DNA from: Nitriliruptoraceae bacterium
GTDB taxonomy: Bacteria > Actinomycetota > Nitriliruptoria > Nitriliruptorales > Nitriliruptoraceae
Reading direction: 5' to 3'
Assembly: GCA_007134165.1 (NCBI GenBank)
Contig: SLLJ01000360.1
Coordinates: forward strand, 1-37,017
DNA length: 37,017 nt
The position numbers and the translations under genes were made by a program. The notes under the pieces were generated by a model, which made no database searches, had not been told where the DNA came from, and was given only the letters and a program-made list of their open reading frames with translations. Shown here in pieces: positions 31,982 to 37,017 of this stretch (position 1 is its first letter; each line of letters begins with the position of its first letter).

Positions 31982-33640
31982 TCATCGCACCGCGTAGAAG
32001 AAGCCGTCCCGCGATCCGACGTAGATGCTGCCGCGCCAAACCGCCGGCGTGGATTCGATGCAGCCGGCCATCGGCAGGGTCCAGACCTCGCGGGGCGCGG
32101 TCGGATCGGCGAGGTCGTAGGCGCGCAACCCGGGCTGGTTGCACCGACCCACCAACAGCCAGGGGTGCCCGTCGTCGTCCTCCACCACCGCCGGAGAGGA
32201 CCACTCGTGGAAGCCGAGCTGCTCGCGCCAGACCACCTCGCCGTCGTGGCGGTCGACCACCAGCAGCTCGCCGGGGTGGGTCGGCAGGTACAGGTGGTCG
32301 CCGTACAACGCCGGGGTGGCCCAGGCGCCACCGTCGCTACCGGGTGCCAGCGGCGGGATCCCCACCCCCCACACCCTCGGGTCGTCTGCTCGGCGCGGGT
32401 CGAGCTTGACGAGCTGTCCGACCTCCTCGGCACGGGGCAGGAAACGCTGGAGTTCCACGGTGACGTAGAGGAACCCCTCGACGTCGACGACGATGCTGGC
32501 ATCCGCGTCGTCGCCGACCCAGTAGTCGAGCACGATCTCGACCTCGCCGGCCTCGACCGCCGCGCGGTCCAGACCCACGACCCGCCCGCCCGAGTTGACC
32601 CAGTACACCGCATCATCGGTCACCGCCGGGCTCGACTCGATCGAGACGTTGCCGTCACCGATGGCCGCGATCAGCTCGTCGGTCCAGGCCGGGACCTCCA
32701 CGAGGATCTCGGGGTCGACCTGCACGCGGCCCTGGTCGTCGTAGCCGCGGTTGACGCGGACCGCGCGGTACCAGGAGTCCTCCCCACCGACGTGCAGCAC
32801 GTCGTCGACCATCGAGGGGTTGGCGTCCCAGTCGTTGTTCCAGCGTCCCTGCGGGTGACGCCCGAGCCGCCACAGCTCGGTGGGCTCGTCACGGTCGAGG
32901 GCGACGATGCGCAGGAAGCCATCGCGCGAACCGACGTACAGCAGCGGGTAGCCGTCGGGGTCGAGCGTCTCGGTGCCCTTCACCATGAACCCGGTGCGCA
33001 GCGGCGGTCGGGTGGGTTGCCCGGTTGCGGCGTCCAGGAAGTGCACCGCACCGTCGTACGCCCCGAAGATCACCTCGGTCACACCGTCGTCGCGCTCCCA
33101 CACCAGCGGCTGGCCGGTCCAGCCGGTGCCGCACCAGCTGCGCTGCTGCTCGCCGCTGCCTTCGGTGGAGCACATCGGCCGCTCAGGGAAGCGCCAGGCG
33201 ACCTCAGGGTCGGTTGGCAGGGGTCCGAGTCCGTAGAAGGTCCGGGTCGGGTTGCCGCGGAACTGCAGCAGCCCGGTGACCTGATCACCTCCGACCGAGG
33301 CCCCGTGCAGGCCGTCAGGCGACGGCTGAGCACCGCCGTCGTCGGGTCCGGCGGGGACCGGATCCCTCTCCGGATCGGCGTCGCGGTCCGGCACGGTCTC
33401 CGGGGTGGGCCACGCGGCGATATCGTCGCTGGCTGGTGGCGGCGCATCGGCGTACGTGCGGGTGGGTACCTCCCGGAGGGACGTGCGCGCGGAACGGCCG
33501 GGAACCGTAGTGGGCTGCTCACGCGCCGCCGCGATCAACTGGCCGACCGGTCCCGGCGCCGGTGCGGCCAACTCGATGGCAGCCACGAACGCCCCGGTCG
33601 CAGCCAGGACCAGACCTGCCGACAGTATCCGCGCACGCAT
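31982..33640 (-). CDS. exported PQQ/quinoprotein-like beta-propeller protein
   Basis: A 552-residue protein starting with a signal peptide or signal anchor (MRARILSAGLVLAATGAFVAA). A Pro/Asp-rich linker leads to repeated blades of WD/PQQ-like type. The blades show recurring patterns such as EVIFGAYDGAVHFLDAATGQ, LLYVGSRDGFLRIVALDRD, GELLVVDRHDGEVVWRE and SIYVGSRDGFFYAV. These suggest a seven- or eight-bladed propeller used for binding. No PQQ-dependent catalytic signature was recognised, so a scaffold or sensor role is likelier. The ATG at 33640 is preferred because a TACGGT -10 lies six bases upstream, suggesting a leaderless message; a GTG at 33679 is possible. It lies 80 bases upstream of the SLH hydrolase on the same strand, a probable operon. 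Confidence 0.83.
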   Translation of the reverse strand: MRARILSAGLVLAATGAFVAAIELAAPAPGPVGQLIAAAREQPTTVPGRSARTSLREVPTRTYADAPPPASDDIAAWPTPETVPDRDADPERDPVPAGPDDGGAQPSPDGLHGASVGGDQVTGLLQFRGNPTRTFYGLGPLPTDPEVAWRFPERPMCSTEGSGEQQRSWCGTGWTGQPLVWERDDGVTEVIFGAYDGAVHFLDAATGQPTRPPLRTGFMVKGTETLDPDGYPLLYVGSRDGFLRIVALDRDEPTELWRLGRHPQGRWNNDWDANPSMVDDVLHVGGEDSWYRAVRVNRGYDDQGRVQVDPEILVEVPAWTDELIAAIGDGNVSIESSPAVTDDAVYWVNSGGRVVGLDRAAVEAGEVEIVLDYWVGDDADASIVVDVEGFLYVTVELQRFLPRAEEVGQLVKLDPRRADDPRVWGVGIPPLAPGSDGGAWATPALYGDHLYLPTHPGELLVVDRHDGEVVWREQLGFHEWSSPAVVEDDDGHPWLLVGRCNQPGLRAYDLADPTAPREVWTLPMAGCIESTPAVWRGSIYVGSRDGFFYAVR

Positions 33641-33646
33641 GCGGCC

Positions 33647-33652
33647 ACCGTA
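33647..33652 (-). promoter_or_regulatory. candidate -10 (TACGGT) for a leaderless propeller mRNA
   Basis: TACGGT on the minus strand ends six bases before the ATG at 33640, where no ribosome site is visible. That spacing would put the transcription start at the start codon, a common arrangement in actinobacteria. Confidence 0.35.
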
Positions 33653-33745
33653 GCGCTGACGACGTGCGGATCCGGGCACCCGGTGTCGGCGGGAATCCGG
33701 ACCCCATCACCCCGACGGTGGGATGCTGACCGGGAGGACAGGCCG

Positions 33746-33751
33746 TACCTT
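33746..33751 (+). promoter_or_regulatory. candidate -10 (TACCTT) for a leaderless VanW mRNA
   Basis: TACCTT ends seven bases before the ATG at 33759, which lacks a ribosome site. A GCTGAC at 33725-33730 could be a weak -35 with a 15-base spacer. It supports starting the gene at 33759. Confidence 0.35.
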
Positions 33752-33758
33752 GGGTCCG

Positions 33759-35846
33759 ATGAACCTCTCTGCGCTGCGCACTCATCCCTGGACACGTCCG
33801 ACCCTGCTCACGCTCGGCGTCATGGCGGGTCTGCACCTGCTCGCCCTGCTGCTGCTCGGTGGGCTGCGGCTGGCCACCGGCGACCTCGTGCTGGCCGGCA
33901 CCACCGTCGACGGCGTCGAGGTCTCCGGCCTGGACCGCGCGCAACTCGAGGCGGCGGTCGAAGACCACGCCGAGGACCGGCTGGCCATCGAAGTCGAGGT
34001 GCTGGCCGACGACGACGTGGCGCGCAGCACCCGCGCCGAGATCGGGCTGCGTGCCGAGGTCGACCCCATGGTCGAGGACGCCTGGTCGCGGGGTCGGCGC
34101 GGGTTCTACACCGCGCTGGTTCAGCAGGTCGGCGCTCGCTTCGGCGCCGAGCACGACGTCGACTTCGCCACCCGCCTCGACGAGTCGGACTACGAGATCT
34201 GGGTCGGCGACACCGTCCGCGAGCTGTCGGTCGACCCGGTACCCGCCCTGGTCGACCTCGCGCTCGACGCCAACGGCGCCCCCGCTCCGGAGGTCACCGA
34301 CGCCACCGGGGGCTCGCGCGTGGATGCCGACGAGGTTCGCGACGTGGTACGCGGGGTGCTCGACGATCGCGAGGAGCGCGCCGTGCGGGTCGCGGTCGAG
34401 CCCCTGCCGGAGCCGACCGGCGCCGCGGACCTCGACACCGTGCTCGCCGACGTGTTCGTCGCGCTCGGCGACGACGTGTCACTCGACAATCCCTCGGCTA
34501 GCGCCGACGTCGTCCTTGCCCCCGAGGACCTGACCGAGGTGCTCGAAGTCGTCTTCGACGAGACCGCCGCGCCGGGCGCGCGGCTGGTGGTGACCAGTAC
34601 CGCCGACCGGCTCACCGGCCACCTCGGCGACGACGGCACCGAAGCGCTGTCCGCCGGGCCCGTCGACGCCGAGCTCGACCTGTCCGAAGGCGAGGCCCGG
34701 GTGATCGGCGGCACCCCCGGGATCGACCCCGACCTGCCGGCCACGGCCCGGCGTGTCGCCGAGCTGAGCCTGCGCGACACCGACCGGCGCGACCTGCTGC
34801 CCGGCGCAACCGAGGCGCCCGAGCTGCCGGCCGACCAAGCCGAGGCCGCGCTCGCGGCCTCGGGCTTCTCGCTGGAGGAGATCACGCTGGCCAACCCCAG
34901 CGACGGGGTGGACGTCGTGTTCGACGCCGACGCGCTGGCACGCCTCATCTCCGCCGAGTTCGCGCGAGAAGACGACGAGGTGGTGCTGCGCCTGCACACC
35001 GACGCCGAGCTCCTGCTCGACGAACTCGGCGACGAACTCGAAGCGGTCGAAGCCGAGCCCATCGAAGCGAGCGTGTCCCTGGCCGGCGGCGAAGTCCAGC
35101 GCTCGGGCGGCACCTCGGGACTGGAACTGGACGCCGAGGCGGCCGCCGAGCAGGTGCTGGTCGTCGCGACCTCGACCGAACGGGTCGGGGAGCTGCCCGG
35201 CGAGGTGATCGAGCCCGAATTCACCGCCGAGCTCGCCGAGAGCATCCAGCAGCGGGTCTCGAGCTTCACCACACGGATGGTGCCCGGCCAGAGCCGCAAC
35301 ACCAACATCCGCCGGGCCGTGGCGATCATCGACGGCGACGTGATCCTGCCCGGTGAGCAGTACTCGCTCAACGAGGGCATCGGCGAGCGCACCGCCGAGC
35401 GCGGGTTCGTCGAGAACGGCGTAATCCTCGAGGGGGAGCTGACCAGTACGCGCGGGGGCGGCATCAGCCAGGTCGCGACCACCTTCGTCAACGCCGCCTG
35501 GTACTCGGGCATCAAGCTGATGCGCTTCCAACCGCACTCGTTCTACTTCTCGCGCTACCCGGAAGGCCGCGAGGCGACCCTGGCCTGGAACCAGATCGAC
35601 GTCGTGGTCGAGAACGACTCACCCCACGCGATCCTCATCGCCACCAGCGCCAGTGACCGTGCGGTGACGATCAGCTTCTGGTCCAGCCCCTACGCCGAGG
35701 TGGAGAGCTTCACCAGCCCCCGCTACAACATCCGGCCCGGCCGGGTGCGCTCGGGCTTCACGGTCGACTTCGGCCGCACCATCACCTACCTCGACGGCAC
35801 CTCCCGCGACGACACCTACTCCCACACCTACCGGCCGGAGAACTGA
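33759..35846 (+). CDS. VanW-family protein with peptidoglycan-binding-like repeats
   Basis: A 695-residue membrane-anchored wall protein. One N-terminal membrane helix (LLTLGVMAGLHLLALLLLGG) is followed by acidic domains of the PG_binding_4 type. They show TVDGVEVSGLDRAQLEAAV near the start, and later the repeated layouts GEARVIGGTPGIDPD and GEVQRSGGTSGLELD. The VanW domain occupies roughly the last 200 residues (RNTNIRRAVAIIDGDVILPG, GGGISQVATTFVNAAWYSG, HSFYFSRYPEGREATLAW). VanW proteins are tied to glycopeptide-resistance clusters and peptidoglycan, but their exact activity is not established. The Asp/Glu-rich composition is high even for this family. ATG 33759 is chosen over 33723 because of the likely leaderless promoter. 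It is divergent from the propeller gene. Confidence 0.9.
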   Translation: MNLSALRTHPWTRPTLLTLGVMAGLHLLALLLLGGLRLATGDLVLAGTTVDGVEVSGLDRAQLEAAVEDHAEDRLAIEVEVLADDDVARSTRAEIGLRAEVDPMVEDAWSRGRRGFYTALVQQVGARFGAEHDVDFATRLDESDYEIWVGDTVRELSVDPVPALVDLALDANGAPAPEVTDATGGSRVDADEVRDVVRGVLDDREERAVRVAVEPLPEPTGAADLDTVLADVFVALGDDVSLDNPSASADVVLAPEDLTEVLEVVFDETAAPGARLVVTSTADRLTGHLGDDGTEALSAGPVDAELDLSEGEARVIGGTPGIDPDLPATARRVAELSLRDTDRRDLLPGATEAPELPADQAEAALAASGFSLEEITLANPSDGVDVVFDADALARLISAEFAREDDEVVLRLHTDAELLLDELGDELEAVEAEPIEASVSLAGGEVQRSGGTSGLELDAEAAAEQVLVVATSTERVGELPGEVIEPEFTAELAESIQQRVSSFTTRMVPGQSRNTNIRRAVAIIDGDVILPGEQYSLNEGIGERTAERGFVENGVILEGELTSTRGGGISQVATTFVNAAWYSGIKLMRFQPHSFYFSRYPEGREATLAWNQIDVVVENDSPHAILIATSASDRAVTISFWSSPYAEVESFTSPRYNIRPGRVRSGFTVDFGRTITYLDGTSRDDTYSHTYRPEN

Positions 35847-35876
35847 GCGTCTCCGGCGGGTCGGCGGGGCTCGTTA

Positions 35877-36614
35877 CTACCGACGCACGGGCGCCAGCGA
35901 CGGGGCCGGCACGCTGCCGTGAGGCCACACACCGCGCAGCAGGTGGACCGGCACGCTGCCGTCGGTGTCGAGCAGCGCCTGGGCCGCGAGCTCGATCCGA
36001 GCGGCCCACTTCGCGGTGGCGCCCGTGCGGGCGGCGCGCGACGCGCGGCTGAGGGCCAGCGCACGCCGCGCCTGCTCGAGCAGCTGAGGGTCACCGCCAG
36101 CGCCCACAGCTGCACGCGCGGCGAACAGGGCGCTCAGCGCGGTGGCGGCGCCGCGCTCACGCAGCACGGTGAGCTGACCCTCGCGGGACAGGTCGGGACC
36201 GGTCGCCGAGCCCTGCCCCGCCTCGATGGCGGCGTGGACGACCGTCCCCACCGCCTCGGCGACCAACGTCACCTGGGGCAGCCAGGGCAGCATCCGACGC
36301 AGCCCGTCCACCAGCCCGACGCAGCCCTGCAGGTCGTCGAGCCCGCGGTCGAACGCCTCGCGCAGCTCGTCGCGCTCGGTGGGGGTGAGCCCGTCGCAGC
36401 CACCGGACACGAAGCCGGTGGTCGCCCGGTCGGCCAGCGCCCACAGCGCACCGAGGTCGTCGGCCATCGGCGAGGGCTCGGGGAGGCTGGGGGCGGAGGT
36501 GCGCTCGGCGTGACGGGCACTCCAGCGCTGCGAGTGGCGACGCTCGTCGCGCCAGCGTGCCCGGCGCCGGGTAGGGGCGGGGGTGGGGGTCGCGTTCTCC
36601 AGCAGCGTGTTCAT
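35877..36614 (-). CDS. hypothetical helical protein
   Basis: A 245-residue protein with no family I recognise. The first 50 residues are basic and probably disordered (PTRRRARWRDERRHSQRW). The rest is Leu/Ala-rich and mostly helical (LGALWALADRATTGFVSGGC, TERDELREAFDRGLDDLQGC), with repeated helices through to ARRALALSRASRAAR. It has no signal peptide or clear membrane helix, though LVAEAVGTVVHAAIEAG is moderately hydrophobic. The ATG has an AGGAG ribosome site seven bases away, and its coding strand is open with actinobacterial third-position GC, so it is probably a real gene. It converges on the VanW gene with a 30-base gap, in which I see no terminator. Confidence 0.7.
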   Translation of the reverse strand: MNTLLENATPTPAPTRRRARWRDERRHSQRWSARHAERTSAPSLPEPSPMADDLGALWALADRATTGFVSGGCDGLTPTERDELREAFDRGLDDLQGCVGLVDGLRRMLPWLPQVTLVAEAVGTVVHAAIEAGQGSATGPDLSREGQLTVLRERGAATALSALFAARAAVGAGGDPQLLEQARRALALSRASRAARTGATAKWAARIELAAQALLDTDGSVPVHLLRGVWPHGSVPAPSLAPVRR

Positions 36615-36702
36615 GGGGATACTCCTCGAAGTCGGGTCCCACTCGGGACCGCGCGGGGAGCACCCGTCACCGCGGGCGGTGGTCGTCCCTCGGGAGCCGG
36701 CA

Positions 36703-36720
36703 GGCCACCGGTCGGTGGCC
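36703..36720. other. small inverted repeat in the leader of the hypothetical gene
   Basis: GGCCACC and GGTGGCC, 7-bp arms around GGTC, lie about 90 bases upstream of the start at 36614. It could be an operator or a leader hairpin; nothing else supports either. Confidence 0.35.
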
Positions 36721-36816
36721 CGGCACGGGCCGGATGCTCCATGTGTCGTCGTGCTGAGGGCTGCTACTGCCGTCCAGTGCGGCTCACCTCCTCAGTGGTC
36801 GTGGTTCCTTGCGCTC

Positions 36817-36855
36817 GATGCGAAAAGCCTCCCCGCACGGGGAGGCTCGCATCGT
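36817..36855 (-). terminator. intrinsic-terminator-like hairpin near the right edge
   Basis: On the minus strand, AGCCTCCCCG and CGGGGAGGCT form a 10-bp stem with a two-base loop followed by TTTT. The whole is framed by outer arms CGATGCG and CGCATCG, which can extend the pairing. It probably ends a minus-strand gene entering from the right; short open frames end at 36910-36970 there. Read on the plus strand it lacks a T-run. Confidence 0.6.
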
Positions 36856-37017
36856 CTCGTGTCCGGCCAGCAGTCGGCCCTTGCACCGGGCGTCGTGCGG
36901 CTCCCAACGTCGAGCTTCAGCACTGCACGCCTACACCGAGGTGGCTGGTGGGTCCGCGTTAGGTGGGGCCTTGATCCGACCCGACCTGCTCACCCGTCGG
37001 CGTCTCTCGACGTTGCC

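Larger units (their letters stand above)
36615..37017. other. right-edge non-coding stretch and unresolved gene end
   Basis: About 400 bases without a convincing complete gene. It holds the two hairpins listed. On the minus strand, at the edge, two frames stay open for a short distance before stopping (TAA near 36960, TAG near 36920), and either could be the C-terminus of a gene outside the window. A 73-codon plus-strand frame from 36741 runs through the hairpin and looks non-coding. Confidence 0.4.

Noticed and set aside
31902..32204. N-terminal extension of the SLH hydrolase into the propeller gene
   Set aside because: The ATG at 31901 has a strong ribosome site and is followed at once by a proper signal peptide; the extension is Arg-rich shadow sequence.
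36741..36962. Possible leader peptide with a Val-Val-Val-Val run before the hairpin, as in branched-chain amino acid attenuators
   Set aside because: The frame does not stop before the hairpin but runs through it, and the T-run lies on the minus-strand side, so a minus-strand terminator fits better.

Overview
This is 37 kb of very GC-rich chromosomal DNA with dense genes, many GTG starts and overlapping stop/start codons, which points to an actinobacterium. A surface hydrolase carrying S-layer homology (SLH) repeats, an IniB/IniA/IniC-like locus, BTAD regulators and a VanW protein suggest a deep-branching class such as Nitriliruptoria. That placement is inference and no marker gene in the window settles it. 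I saw no tRNA, rRNA, CRISPR array, transposase or integrase.

Left part (1-8480). A PAS-PAS-GGDEF diguanylate cyclase runs off the left edge, next to the decayed remains of a PAS-EAL gene. A minus-strand acyltransferase/SpoU methyltransferase pair follows. A plus-strand SDR, patatin and zinc alcohol dehydrogenase unit comes next, and then typA/bipA.

Regulator pair (8566-15030). Two large STAND-type regulators share the same parts in opposite order: one has its winged-helix/BTAD module at the C-terminus, the other at the N-terminus. A 68-residue protein between them overlaps the start of the second. A 50-bp perfect palindrome lies just after, in a convergent gap.

Central locus (15231-28693). 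This is the most interesting region. On the right of a divergent promoter region lie an IniB-like protein and two dynamin-like GTPases of IniA and IniC type. Facing them is a LuxR/STAND regulator resembling mycobacterial IniR. On the left are an Hsp70 whose ATPase domain is fused to a membrane segment, a (Glu-Pro)20 rod and an exported domain, and a very acidic protein of unknown function. Past the regulator are a membrane-anchored protein with a YfaP-like and an Excalibur-like domain, and a lipoprotein. I infer an envelope-stress or membrane-remodelling system in which a cytoplasmic chaperone ATPase is physically tied to the cell exterior. The divergent promoter region holds two distinct inverted repeats, GC-rich direct repeats and an ECF-like promoter candidate.

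Right part (28707-37017). An SLH-anchored CocE/NonD-type hydrolase and a beta-propeller protein are on the minus strand. A VanW/peptidoglycan-binding membrane protein runs divergently from them, then a hypothetical gene. A terminator-like hairpin near the right edge probably ends a minus-strand gene lying mostly outside the window.
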